21,645 nt of DNA from SIG672 sp045535095 (GTDB taxonomy: Bacteria > Bacillota > Clostridia > Oscillospirales > CAG-272). The translations under genes and the position numbers were made by a program. A model generated the notes under the pieces. It saw only the letters and a program-made list of their open reading frames with translations. It had not been told where the DNA came from and did no database searches. The DNA is taken from positions 1-21,645 of the forward strand of contig JAZSKY010000022.1 of the NCBI GenBank assembly GCA_045535095.1, in the 5' to 3' direction. Numbering within the stretch: the stretch's first letter is position 1; each line of letters begins with the position of its first letter. This document shows, piece after piece, positions 13,842-21,285 of this stretch.

Positions 13842-15026
13842 TTGTTAAACGTAAAAACTAAAAGATTCAGAACCTTAATGCTCATATTCGGATCGCTTTG
13901 TCTGTTTGCGTCGGGCGTATTATACGCCTGGTCAATACTCAAAGCTCCCTTTAATTTCAGCGCGGCAGAGCTTAGCGCAAACTTTACAATATCGCTCTGC
14001 GCATTCGGCATAGGCGGACTCATTTCAGGTCTTCTTTCAAAAAAGATCGCACTCAGAGTACGACTCATTTTCGGTGCGCTCCTTGCCGGCGCAGGATTTA
14101 TCCTCTCGACGCTTGCAAGCGACACTCTGTTTCTTCTCTACCTTTCCTACGGCGTTATGTCGGGACTTGGAATCGGAATTATCTACAACTCGGTAATAGG
14201 CTCGGTAAACTCCTGGTTTCCCGACAGAAAGGGCTTCTCCTCGGGCACTCTCTTAATGAGCTTCGGAGTTAGCACTCTCATTCTCGGCAAGATAGCAAGT
14301 CTGCTTTTTGAAAGTCCCTCTATCGGTTGGAAGCGCACTTATTTCCTTATCTCGGCATTTATAGTCATAATGACCGCAGTTTTCTCTGTCATCGCGCGTA
14401 TGCCCAAGGAGAGCGACTCTCTCCCGAGCGCTCCGAAGAAATCGTCCTCGGGTGACACAAACGAGTTTTCGTCATCTGAAATGGTAAAGCGCGTCTCCTT
14501 CTGGAAGCTCTTTATATTCTTTACAATGCTTACCGCGGTAGGAAGCACGATAATCGGATTTGCAAAGGACTTTACCCTCTCGCTCGGCGCAAGGGACTCT
14601 CTTGCCGTAACGATAGTCGGACTCGTATCGGTCTGCAACGGACTCGGACGTCTTGCCTCGGGATCAATATTTGACAGACTTGGACTCAGGGCAGCACAGC
14701 TTACAACGAGCGCAGTTGTTATCATTGCGACCGCGCTGTCCCTTATAGCAACTATGTCAGGCGCTCTTGCTTTAGGAATTATAGGACTCTGTCTCTGCGG
14801 ATTCTCGTACGGATTTTCACCGACGGTATCCAACGCATTCATAGCCGCATTCTACGGAATGAAGAGCTATCCCACGAACGCGAGTATCATAAACCTCGTT
14901 CTCATTCCCGCCTCGTTTATGTCAACTCTTGCGGGAAGCATCGGCGATTTCAGCGTGATATTCACTCTTCTTCTCTCTATCTCGGTAGTCGGACTCGTGA
15001 TAAATCTCACCATCAAAAAACCTTAA
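13842..15026 (+). CDS. MFS transporter, OFA (oxalate/formate antiporter) type
   Basis: The protein of about 394 aa has 12 predicted membrane helices in two halves separated by a polar loop (KESDSLPSAPKKSSSGDTN region). The first helix, with LFASGVLYAWSILKAPF, and the later GLGRLASGSIFDRLGLR, are typical of the OFA subfamily of the major facilitator superfamily, which exchanges or imports carboxylates. The substrate cannot be read from sequence. Start: TTG 13842 lies 7 nt after a weak GCGAGG and downstream of the mapped promoter; ATG 13878 is the next option but would cut into the first helix. The divergent AraC gene suggests inducible expression. Confidence 0.85.
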   Translation: MLNVKTKRFRTLMLIFGSLCLFASGVLYAWSILKAPFNFSAAELSANFTISLCAFGIGGLISGLLSKKIALRVRLIFGALLAGAGFILSTLASDTLFLLYLSYGVMSGLGIGIIYNSVIGSVNSWFPDRKGFSSGTLLMSFGVSTLILGKIASLLFESPSIGWKRTYFLISAFIVIMTAVFSVIARMPKESDSLPSAPKKSSSGDTNEFSSSEMVKRVSFWKLFIFFTMLTAVGSTIIGFAKDFTLSLGARDSLAVTIVGLVSVCNGLGRLASGSIFDRLGLRAAQLTTSAVVIIATALSLIATMSGALALGIIGLCLCGFSYGFSPTVSNAFIAAFYGMKSYPTNASIINLVLIPASFMSTLAGSIGDFSVIFTLLLSISVVGLVINLTIKKP

Positions 15027-15036
15027 GAATAAAATA

Positions 15037-15080
15037 ACTCCTCGGGACACATTAAGTTCCGAGGAGTCATTTTTTATCTT
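15037..15080. terminator. Bidirectional terminator between the MFS and aminopeptidase genes
   Basis: ACTCCTCGGGAC (15037-15048) pairs with GTTCCGAGGAGT (15056-15067), 12 bp with one G-U pair and a 7-nt loop, followed by CATTTTTT. An A-rich run upstream lets it serve the convergent minus-strand gene too. Confidence 0.88.
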
Positions 15081-15086
15081 TTTATA

Positions 15087-16313
15087 TTAAAATGCCCAGT
15101 TTCCCTTTTCGAATATCTGAACTCTCTTTCCGTCCTTTGTTATACCCACAACCGAAAGATCGGACGTGCCTATCATAAAGTCAACGTGTATCATAGACTC
15201 GTTGATTCCCTTTTCGTAGCACTCCTTAACCGTGTACTTATCGTAGTCCTTAAGTCCGTTGGTAAAGCCCGCGCCGAGAGCAAGATGGCAAGCGGCATTC
15301 TCGTCAAAGAGAGTGTTATAGAAAAGTATTCCCGAGTTACAGATCGGGCTATCGTAGGGTACGAGTGCAACCTCTCCGAGATAGGGCGCGCCCTCGTCCA
15401 TAGAGATCATCTCGCGAAGAAGCTCCTCGCCCTTTTCTGCCTTGACCTCAACGGCCTTTCCGTTTTCAAATCTTACCGAGAAATTGTCGATAAGCTCGCC
15501 TCTGTACGAAAGGGGCTTGGAGGAATAAACGATTCCGTCCGCAATTCCCTTTTTAGGAGATACGAAAACCTCCTCGCTCGGAATATTGGGGTTGAACTCG
15601 ATATTGCTGCCGAGCGCCTCCTCCGAGCCACCCATAAAGAGAGCATCCTCGATAAGCCCTATCTTTATATCGGTACCGTTAGATGCTTTAAGCTCTACAA
15701 ATTCAAGTCCGAGATCGTTAAGGTACTTACATCTTGCGGCAAGGTCGCGGTTATGCTCGTCCCAAGCGGCAACAGGATCGTCGTTTACTCTGGAAGCGGT
15801 CAGAATTGCCTCCCAGAGCTTCTCGATCGCTCTGTACTTAGTCTCGTTCGGGAAGACCTTTTTCGCCCAAGCGGCGCCCGGAATTGCCGCGATACACCAC
15901 TGATACTTATTTTCCATCGCCTCGCGGTAGGGCTTGATTATCTTATATCTTGCCTGCGACGCCTTGGAGTTTTTGTTCTGGTCTATGCCGCAAAGTCCGT
16001 CGGGATCGTCCGACTCGAGATAGATATGAACGGGAAGCTTTTCAACCTTCCACTTGAATTTTTCTTCTTGCCACTTTTCGACAGTAGAAAGTGTTTTCAG
16101 AGAACATTTTTTCATATTGATCTTGGTTATCGGCTGATAGGACCAGTCCACCTCGACCTTTCTTGCTCCACAGCGGTAGCATTCCTCGACAACCATCTGT
16201 ACAAATTCGGGATTTTCAACCGAAGCCGCGATGATTACGTCCTGACCCTTCTGTACTCTTCCGCCCTTAACTGCGATAAGGCGAGCGTATTTTCTGAGAA
16301 TTGTTTTGTTCAT
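15087..16313 (-). CDS. M29-family metallo-aminopeptidase (AmpS/PepS type)
   Basis: This 408-aa cytoplasmic protein matches the thermophilic aminopeptidase family, dinuclear metal enzymes that remove N-terminal residues from peptides. Family segments with likely metal ligands are visible: NIPSEEVFVSP, LGEVALVPYDSPI, FYNTLFDENAACHLALG and MIHVDFMIGT (Glu, Glu, His, His and Asp). Length is normal. ATG 16313 follows AAGAAAGGA. It lies 28 nt downstream of the asparaginase gene on the same strand, so the two are probably co-transcribed for use of peptides as nitrogen source. A 422-codon open frame on the opposite strand (15186-16454) is a shadow. Confidence 0.94.
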   Translation of the reverse strand: MNKTILRKYARLIAVKGGRVQKGQDVIIAASVENPEFVQMVVEECYRCGARKVEVDWSYQPITKINMKKCSLKTLSTVEKWQEEKFKWKVEKLPVHIYLESDDPDGLCGIDQNKNSKASQARYKIIKPYREAMENKYQWCIAAIPGAAWAKKVFPNETKYRAIEKLWEAILTASRVNDDPVAAWDEHNRDLAARCKYLNDLGLEFVELKASNGTDIKIGLIEDALFMGGSEEALGSNIEFNPNIPSEEVFVSPKKGIADGIVYSSKPLSYRGELIDNFSVRFENGKAVEVKAEKGEELLREMISMDEGAPYLGEVALVPYDSPICNSGILFYNTLFDENAACHLALGAGFTNGLKDYDKYTVKECYEKGINESMIHVDFMIGTSDLSVVGITKDGKRVQIFEKGNWAF

Positions 16314-16341
16314 TTTTATTTTCCTTTCTTAAAGACCCCGT

Positions 16342-17349
16342 TTAGCAGCTCATTTCGCCACGGAGATCCTTTTCCATCATTTCTTTTATTTTTTTACTGT
16401 CAAAGCCGCACGAGAAGAGGTAGTAAAGCTTTGCTACCGCCGCCTCGGTGGTGAGATCGTATCCGCATATCGCGCCTGCCTCCTTGAGCGCACTGCTCGT
16501 CTCGTAAGCACCGAGCGAGACCGTCCCTTGCGGACACTGTGAGCAGACGGCGATAACAGTTCCGTTTCTGACCGCTTTTTCTATTATCGGCAGAAGCGAA
16601 TCGGCGCTACCGGGGATATTCCCCGCGCCAAAGGTTTCGATTACGATACCCTTTAATTTTTCGGTCATTATCGACTCAAAAAGGTCGAACTGTATTCCCG
16701 GAAAGACCTTTATTACTCCGATAGGAACGGGCGAAAGCTTTCTTATCGAAAAATCGCCCTTATCGGGAGTACGCATAAGCGCCTCGCTATATTTCAGCTC
16801 GATTCCCGAGTCTGCAAGATAGGGATAGCTCGGAGATTTGAATGCCGAAAATCCGTCCGCAGAATATTTCGTGGTACGGTTACCTCGCATCAGCTTACCG
16901 CCGAAATAGAGGCAGACCTCTCTCGCCTTTCCCTCGGACGCGATCAGCATCGACGAGATGAGATTATCCCTTGCGTCGCTTCTTATCTCGCAAAGAGGAA
17001 TCTGCGAACCCGTAAGCACTATCGGCTTATCGAGATTTTCAAGCATAAACGAGAGCGCCGACGCGGTATATGCCATAGTATCCGTGCCGTGAAGGATCAC
17101 GAATCCGTCATAGCTTTCGTAGTTTTCGTATATCTTTTCGGCAATTTTGTTCCACTCTCTGACCGTCATATTGGACGAGTCGAGCAGAGGGGACATTTCT
17201 ATCATATCCCACTCAGGTACGCGCGGATCGTTAAATTCGGGATACCTTTCGATCATTTCGCCGAGAAATCCTTTTTGGGGAGCGTATCCCTTTTCGGTCC
17301 TTATCATACCGATCGTTCCGCCCGTATAAATTATACAGATTTTCTTCAT
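16342..17349 (-). CDS. ansA: Type I L-asparaginase
   Basis: The enzyme hydrolyses asparagine to aspartate and ammonia. It is 335 aa with no signal peptide, so it is the cytoplasmic type I form. The first active-site threonine is Thr12 in YTGGTIGM; the second motif HGTDTMAYTA has Thr89 and Asp90; the type I segments GGKLMRGNRTTKYSADGFSAF and SQCPQGTVSLGAYE follow. Start ATG 17349 has no strong ribosome binding site in the hairpin-rich upstream region. It is the first gene of a two-gene unit with the M29 aminopeptidase. No promoter is obvious between the hairpin array and the start, so it might depend on read-through from the glycosidase gene or on an undetected promoter. Confidence 0.94.
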   Translation of the reverse strand: MKKICIIYTGGTIGMIRTEKGYAPQKGFLGEMIERYPEFNDPRVPEWDMIEMSPLLDSSNMTVREWNKIAEKIYENYESYDGFVILHGTDTMAYTASALSFMLENLDKPIVLTGSQIPLCEIRSDARDNLISSMLIASEGKAREVCLYFGGKLMRGNRTTKYSADGFSAFKSPSYPYLADSGIELKYSEALMRTPDKGDFSIRKLSPVPIGVIKVFPGIQFDLFESIMTEKLKGIVIETFGAGNIPGSADSLLPIIEKAVRNGTVIAVCSQCPQGTVSLGAYETSSALKEAGAICGYDLTTEAAVAKLYYLFSCGFDSKKIKEMMEKDLRGEMSC

Positions 17350-17358
17350 CGTATGTCA

Positions 17359-17505
17359 GAAAGCCTTTTGAGAAAAGGCTTTCCGTACCTTTCTAAAACT
17401 TTTCTTGAAAACCCTTTTTGAAAAAAGGGTTTCAAACTTTCCCAAAAACTTTTTCCGAGACAACTTTTTGAAAAAAGTTTTCTCGGACTCTTTCAAAAAC
17501 TTTAC
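17359..17505. repeat. Array of three long hairpins with related linkers
   Basis: Three palindromes follow each other. H1 is GAAAGCCTTTT-GAG-AAAAGGCTTTC (17359-17383, 11 bp). H2 is ACCCTTTTT-GA-AAAAAGGGT (17411-17430, flanks extend the stem). H3 is CCGAGA-C-AACTTTTT-GA-AAAAAGTT-T-TCTCGG (17455-17486, 14 pairs with one mismatch). The linkers share CTTTC-N(0-2)-AAAAACTTT-like text at 17389-17404, 17438-17455 and 17489-17505. The array lies between two minus-strand genes. It may act as a compound terminator or be an intergenic repeat family of the REP or MITE type. Confidence 0.75.
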
Positions 17506-17515
17506 CAAAATATAA

Positions 17516-18403
17516 CTATTTTGACCACTCCCACGATACGAGGTCGTCGCTCCACGCAAGACCGATACTTGCGTGATGGTCGAACATAGTCTCCTCGTCC
17601 TCGGGACCCGACCCGTGGAAAAAGAGGAGATACTTGCCGTATTCAGGATCATCTTTAAGATCAAGAACAAAGCCTGCGGTGAGGCGTCCCTTTGCCCACT
17701 CCCAGGAGTCTTGTCCGAGAGTTATAAGCTCGCAAAAATTCTCAAAGGAGTTAAAATCCTTCGTTTTCATAACGCCGATGCCGTTATGAGGTGAATGGAA
17801 AATTAAATACTCGCCGTCCTTATCAATAACGCAGACGTTTTCTCCGCTCGACGTTTTGCCGTAGAAGGTCCAATTTTCAAGATCGTACGAGTACGACATC
17901 GAAACGCCGTTTTGCTTATAGAGGCACCACCATTTTTCCTGATCGTCTCTATCCTTTATAAGAAAGGGGTCGATCATTCTGCCCATATTCTCTACCGGAA
18001 TATCGCCCTTCACCTTTATTATTTCGGGCTCGCTCCAAGACTCAAGGTCGCGGCTTCTCATAGTATAAAGGCGAGAGTTCGCATTACCGTACTTTTCGCC
18101 GTTTTCTCGGCAATAGGTCTGGAGGCAGAGGATATATTCGCCATTATATCTTACGATATTTCCGGGACTCGAATAGTTAAGAGCTCTGTCTCGCGGTGTT
18201 ATCTCTCTCGGTGCAGTCCATGACACAAGATCGCTTGACTCGGACTGCACAACAGTAAGATACGGTCCGTCGTCAAAGCACTCAACAAAGGTGCAAAAGA
18301 GATGAAATTTTCCGTTTTCATAGTAAAGCGCAGGGTCGCGGTAGGCAGTCCTTTCGCTTCCCTTTAATATTATAGGCGAATTTATTTTATCAAAATCAAA
18401 CAT
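17516..18403 (-). CDS. Five-bladed beta-propeller glycosidase (GH43/GH32-like)
   Basis: This 295-aa cytoplasmic protein has repeated propeller-blade text: YRDPALYYENGKFHLFC, then SSDLVSWT, then GNIVRYNGEYILCLQ, SRDLESWSEP, RMIDPFLIKDRD, SYDLENWTFYG and SDDLVSWEW. The alternating 'D(L)xxW' motifs and RDP/IDP aspartates are typical of the GH43/GH32/GH62 superfamily. The enzyme's exact substrate (arabinoside, xyloside, fructoside or other) cannot be assigned, and I am not sure of the general acid residue. ATG 18403 lies 6 nt after AAGGAG; an upstream in-frame start at 18430 lies before this site. No sugar transporter or partner glycosidase is adjacent. Confidence 0.8.
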   Translation of the reverse strand: MFDFDKINSPIILKGSERTAYRDPALYYENGKFHLFCTFVECFDDGPYLTVVQSESSDLVSWTAPREITPRDRALNYSSPGNIVRYNGEYILCLQTYCRENGEKYGNANSRLYTMRSRDLESWSEPEIIKVKGDIPVENMGRMIDPFLIKDRDDQEKWWCLYKQNGVSMSYSYDLENWTFYGKTSSGENVCVIDKDGEYLIFHSPHNGIGVMKTKDFNSFENFCELITLGQDSWEWAKGRLTAGFVLDLKDDPEYGKYLLFFHGSGPEDEETMFDHHASIGLAWSDDLVSWEWSK

Positions 18404-18433
18404 AAGCGGCTCCTTTATATAAGAATACACTAA

Positions 18434-18462
18434 ATTTTACCACAAGCGCGACTTGATGTCAA
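18434..18462 (-). promoter_or_regulatory. Promoter of the propeller glycosidase gene
   Basis: On the minus strand, TTGACA (18462-18457), a 17-bp spacer and TAAAAT (18439-18434), with TGG before the -10 (extended -10). It begins 10 nt beyond the stop of the XRE gene, so the glycosidase has its own strong promoter. Confidence 0.8.
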
Positions 18463-18471
18463 GGGAGAGTG

Positions 18472-18687
18472 TCAATTATCGTACTTAAATTCTTTGCCGC
18501 GAATTAAATAATCAATGGATACGTGAAAGTAATCGGAAAGAGCTATAAGCATTTCAAGATCCGGATTGCGCTTACCTGTTTCGTAATAGGATAGTGCTTC
18601 CCTGCTGATGTTTAGATCCATTGCAACTTTAAGCTGACTGTATCCTTTCTTTTTTCTAATTTGTTTCAGACCGACCATTTTCTGCAT
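18472..18687 (-). CDS. Small XRE-family (Cro/CI-type) repressor
   Basis: This 71-aa protein is a single helix-turn-helix domain: LKQIRKKKGYSQLKVAMDLNISREALSYYETGKRNPDLEMLIALSDYFHVSIDYLI. The SQ...LNISREALSYYETGKR helices are standard for the XRE family, and there is no sensor domain. ATG 18687 follows AAAGGAG at 10 nt; an ATG three codons later is an alternative. It is divergent from the three-gene module at 18863-20445, and two palindromic operators sit on that module's promoter, so it probably represses the module and perhaps itself. Such lone repressors are common in phages, mobile islands and toxin or stress modules. Confidence 0.9.
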   Translation of the reverse strand: MQKMVGLKQIRKKKGYSQLKVAMDLNISREALSYYETGKRNPDLEMLIALSDYFHVSIDYLIRGKEFKYDN

Positions 18688-18776
18688 AATTCTGTTACTC
18701 CTTTGTCAAAAAAGTTGATTTTGTAACAAAAAACGAAAAATCGTGATATTTTTTCGTGTTTTTTCAAAATCTCCTA

Positions 18777-18805
18777 TTGACATTAGTGTAACATTGTGTT
18801 ACACT
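18777..18805 (+). promoter_or_regulatory. Promoter of the XRE-linked module
   Basis: TTGACA (18777-18782), a 17-bp spacer and TACACT (18800-18805). The spacer and -10 are fully covered by operator 1, so repressor binding would block RNA polymerase directly. The -10 is only a 4/6 match. Confidence 0.6.
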
Positions 18806-18826
18806 AATTATGTAACAGTTTGTTAC
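18783..18826. promoter_or_regulatory. Two tandem GTAACA-N3-TGTTAC operators
   Basis: Operator 1 (18783-18807) has perfect 11-bp arms TTAGTGTAACA and TGTTACACTAA around TTG. Operator 2 (18812-18826) is GTAACA-GTT-TGTTAC. Their centres are 24 bp apart. A further GTAACA half-site lies at 18723-18728 nearer the XRE gene. The shared core strongly suggests one dimeric regulator, most likely the adjacent XRE protein. Confidence 0.8.
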
Positions 18827-18862
18827 TTTATTAATAAAACCATTTTTCAAAAGGGAAATTTT

Positions 18863-19234
18863 ATGTCAACAAAAGAAAAAATCTCAAAAATGAAGAAGAT
18901 CGAGCAAAACATCTATAATATCGAGAAAAAGATAGCACCGCTCGATGAAGAAAGACAGAAGCAGGACTGTGATATCAAGAAAGCAGGGCGGGATTCAGAC
19001 GACGAAGAGGCGAAGAAGATTCGTCGTGCGAAAATTCGGTCGTCAATTATCCTGATAACATTAACCGTTTTATCTGGCATAATAGTTTACTTCACTTTCC
19101 CTTTCGGTATGCCCAACCCGAGCGGCATCGGGGGTGAGACCCACGGTATATTCGGTCTGGTCTGTGTGTACATAGTACACATAGTCATATTCGCTATCGC
19201 AATAGTAATATACAGCGCTTCAGAGGAGATATAG
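18863..19234 (+). CDS. Coiled-coil protein with two C-terminal membrane helices (123 aa, unknown)
   Basis: I do not recognise this protein. Residues 3-58 are highly charged and helical (KEKISKMKKIEQNIYNIEKK onwards), with one cysteine at 36. Two membrane segments follow at about 60-80 and 95-118, separated by a short glycine/proline loop (GMPNPSGIGGETHG). No enzymatic motif is visible. I chose ATG 18863, which follows AAAAGGGA; the frame stays open 40 codons upstream, but that extension crosses the operators. It is the first gene after the XRE-controlled promoter and ends 4 nt before the next gene. Confidence 0.75.
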   Translation: MSTKEKISKMKKIEQNIYNIEKKIAPLDEERQKQDCDIKKAGRDSDDEEAKKIRRAKIRSSIILITLTVLSGIIVYFTFPFGMPNPSGIGGETHGIFGLVCVYIVHIVIFAIAIVIYSASEEI

Positions 19235-19238
19235 CTTT

Positions 19239-20186
19239 ATGGAATATATAGGATCTATATTTATAGTTGTTCTTGTAGTTGCTCTTGTTTTAACACCATT
19301 CATCTCCTACATAACTGTAGCCATAGCATATCCGCTTATACTTTTACACCTCGCTTTTTTCATTGTTGCGATCGTGTTTGGCGTCAAGAACATTAGAAAA
19401 GTCGCTTCAACAAAGCAGAAAGCTCATGACATGGCTGAAGATGCTGTCAAACGTAGCTTTGCAAAGCGTCGCAAGGAAATAGAGCAAGAAATTAATAATT
19501 ACACAGATCAAATAATTGATCAAATATGCGATTTAGAGGAAAACATATCCTGGACGGAAAAAGAAATAGATGATATCATCAAATACCGCGAAATAGACGA
19601 TCTTACCGATGAAGATATCGATGCCTTTTTCTTCGGACTCGCATATTGCCCGTCGTTTGAACTCAAGTACAATCAAAGTTGGCTACACCAATATTGTGAG
19701 TACACAGAGGACACATTCCAAAAGATCCTTGAGGATTTTTTAAAATCGGCAGTTGAATATGATGGATATAAAAAAATGAACCAAAGCGATCCAAAACGTT
19801 CGCAACTTGAATTTGTCACTGGTTTATTATTGGTTGCCAAGCAAAACATGGCTCGCGCAGAGTCTGTGCAGGAAAAAAACAGAATCACGAAAATGATAGA
19901 ATCAGGGTCTAAAACGTGGAAGATTCATTTTATAAAAATACTGCGCGCGGTTATGGTTACCGAGATTATCATAGACATTACATCTCGTATGGAAACCAAG
20001 AAATTCAAAGAATCCAATCGCGAAGTATGCGATGACATGCGTAAGTTTAAAAAACAATTGATCGATGAAGAATCCAAAAAACCACTGTCTGAAGAGCAAA
20101 AAATTTTTGTGCGCTTAGTCGAAAAAGGAGTAAAAAAAGTAAAATATATGGATAAGATCGATCTTAAAGCGATCTACTATTCATAA
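19239..20186 (+). CDS. Membrane-anchored helical protein (315 aa, unknown)
   Basis: Two N-terminal membrane helices (about 5-25 and 29-48) are followed by a long charged, mainly helical cytoplasmic part. This includes a probable coiled coil (about 60-110) and a globular-looking middle with FFFGLAYCPSFELKYNQSWLHQYCEY. A C-terminal helical region is rich in Lys and Glu. No nuclease, protease or nucleotide-binding motif is visible. AGAGGAGA (19222-19229) precedes ATG 19239. It is 4 nt after the 123-aa membrane protein and 25 nt before the Cys-rich gene, so all three are probably one operon. Together with its neighbour it could form a membrane complex, but this is inference. Confidence 0.75.
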   Translation: MEYIGSIFIVVLVVALVLTPFISYITVAIAYPLILLHLAFFIVAIVFGVKNIRKVASTKQKAHDMAEDAVKRSFAKRRKEIEQEINNYTDQIIDQICDLEENISWTEKEIDDIIKYREIDDLTDEDIDAFFFGLAYCPSFELKYNQSWLHQYCEYTEDTFQKILEDFLKSAVEYDGYKKMNQSDPKRSQLEFVTGLLLVAKQNMARAESVQEKNRITKMIESGSKTWKIHFIKILRAVMVTEIIIDITSRMETKKFKESNREVCDDMRKFKKQLIDEESKKPLSEEQKIFVRLVEKGVKKVKYMDKIDLKAIYYS

Positions 20187-20211
20187 ATGATTACGCGAAA
20201 GGAGAACGACC

Positions 20212-20445
20212 ATGGGAAAATGTTATTCATGTAAGTATTTCCGCCCGAGCGAGAGAAAGTGCGGATACAAAGGCTATTCCTCTTATCCCGACAAGGAATG
20301 CGATGCAGGAGAATACGATTCTTCTTACGGAGATGTTTGTGGAAACTGCAAATATTTTTCCGTAGAAGGAAAAAGATGTCAGCAGAACGGAAATTACCGT
20401 CAGCCGTATGACCGTTGCGACACTTACAGACACTCTAGAGATTAA
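20212..20445 (+). CDS. Tandem Cys4 mini-protein, two predicted metal-binding modules (77 aa)
   Basis: Two copies of the same module make up the protein. Cys4, Cys7, Cys17 and Cys30 are repeated exactly 39 residues later as Cys43, Cys46, Cys56 and Cys69, so both follow C-x2-C-x9-C-x12-C. Both copies start CxxCKYF and end with a Tyr two or more residues after the last Cys. Each set of four cysteines probably holds one zinc or iron. No other domain is present. ATG 20212 follows AAAGGAG. It is the last gene of the XRE-linked module and is followed by a terminator. I do not recognise a named family. Confidence 0.8.
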   Translation: MGKCYSCKYFRPSERKCGYKGYSSYPDKECDAGEYDSSYGDVCGNCKYFSVEGKRCQQNGNYRQPYDRCDTYRHSRD

Positions 20446-20455
20446 AAGAAACAGA

Positions 20456-20483
20456 AAATGTCAGCATTTTGCTGACATTTTTT
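20456..20483. terminator. Terminator between the XRE-linked module and the AraC gene
   Basis: AAATGTCAGC (20456-20465), loop ATTTT and GCTGACATTT (20471-20480) with further T residues form a 10-bp hairpin. It lies 10 nt after the Cys-rich gene and directly at the stop of the convergent AraC gene, so it can serve both. Confidence 0.88.
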
Positions 20484-21243
20484 ACTTATATTTACTCGGA
20501 CTCACTCCGTGATATTTTTTGAACATTTTCGAGAAATTAAAGGGATCGCTGTATCCAACAAGCTCGGCGGTCATTGCCACCGAAAGTCCGTCTCGAAGAA
20601 GCCTCTCCGCGTTTTCCATTCGCACCTTGATAAGATACTCCTGCACGCTCATTCCCGTACTTTCCTTGAATATACGCACGAGATAGCGCCTATCGAGTCG
20701 AAGATCGTTTGCTATCGACTCAACGCTTATCGGCTGCATATAAAGAGAGTTTATCGTATCGACCGTACGGCGCACGTAGTGGGGATGCTTTGAGCGTCCC
20801 GACAGTATCTCGGCAAAGATATGAAAGAGTGCGGACGCCGCCATTTCCTCTCTCGTGTCCTGCCTTTTTTCAAGATTTCTTATCATCAAAAAGGGTTCGT
20901 GCGGAGCGCTCAGCACCATAGAGTCGAGCGTTTCGAGCTTTTTAGTAAGGCTACCTCTGAAGGATATCCAGACGTACTCCCAAGGGTCGCTCTCGTCTGC
21001 CGTATAGTGCGCGTTTTCGTACGGCTTTACAATGAACATCTGACCTGCCTTTACGTCAAATTCTCCGCTCTCGCTATAAAGCTTACCCGAGCCTTTTATA
21101 ACGTAGTGTATCATATAGTAGGAGCGACGGCCGTAGCCGGTGTGAAGTCCCACGCAGCGCTCGTATCCGCAGTTTACGGGCGAAAGCTCTGTATATCCTC
21201 TGTCGAGAAATCCTATCGTCCAAAATCGTTTATTTTCTTCCAA
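20482..21243 (-). CDS. AraC-family regulator, probable activator of the adjacent GH4 gene
   Basis: This 253-aa protein has an N-terminal cupin-like sensor domain (about 30-110: GYGRRSYYMIHYVIKGSGKLYSESGEF and AGQMFIVKPYENAHYTAD) and a C-terminal double helix-turn-helix (VESIANDLRLDRRYLVRIFKESTGMSVQEYLIKVRMENAERLL and TAELVGYSDPFNFSKMFKKYHGVSPSKY). The text is typical of sugar-responsive members such as MsmR. The start appears to be TTG 21243 with a distant GAAGG; no nearby ATG would keep the cupin domain complete. It is divergent from the GH4 gene, and direct repeats between them fit an AraC operator. Confidence 0.9.
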   Translation of the reverse strand: MEENKRFWTIGFLDRGYTELSPVNCGYERCVGLHTGYGRRSYYMIHYVIKGSGKLYSESGEFDVKAGQMFIVKPYENAHYTADESDPWEYVWISFRGSLTKKLETLDSMVLSAPHEPFLMIRNLEKRQDTREEMAASALFHIFAEILSGRSKHPHYVRRTVDTINSLYMQPISVESIANDLRLDRRYLVRIFKESTGMSVQEYLIKVRMENAERLLRDGLSVAMTAELVGYSDPFNFSKMFKKYHGVSPSKYK

Positions 21244-21285
21244 GTGACAAAATACCTTCTTTCAAGCAGTATTTATGTGTTATTT

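Noticed and set aside
15186..16454. 422-codon plus-strand frame opposite the M29 aminopeptidase
   Set aside because: Despite its length it has no domain pattern and overlaps two recognised genes on the other strand.
17356..17670. Minus-strand frame of 104 codons ending in a Lys/Phe-rich tail
   Set aside because: The tail is a translation of the hairpin array and the rest overlaps the glycosidase gene.
18743..18862. N-terminal extension of the 123-aa membrane protein
   Set aside because: It would cross the promoter and operators; the ATG at 18863 has a proper ribosome binding site.
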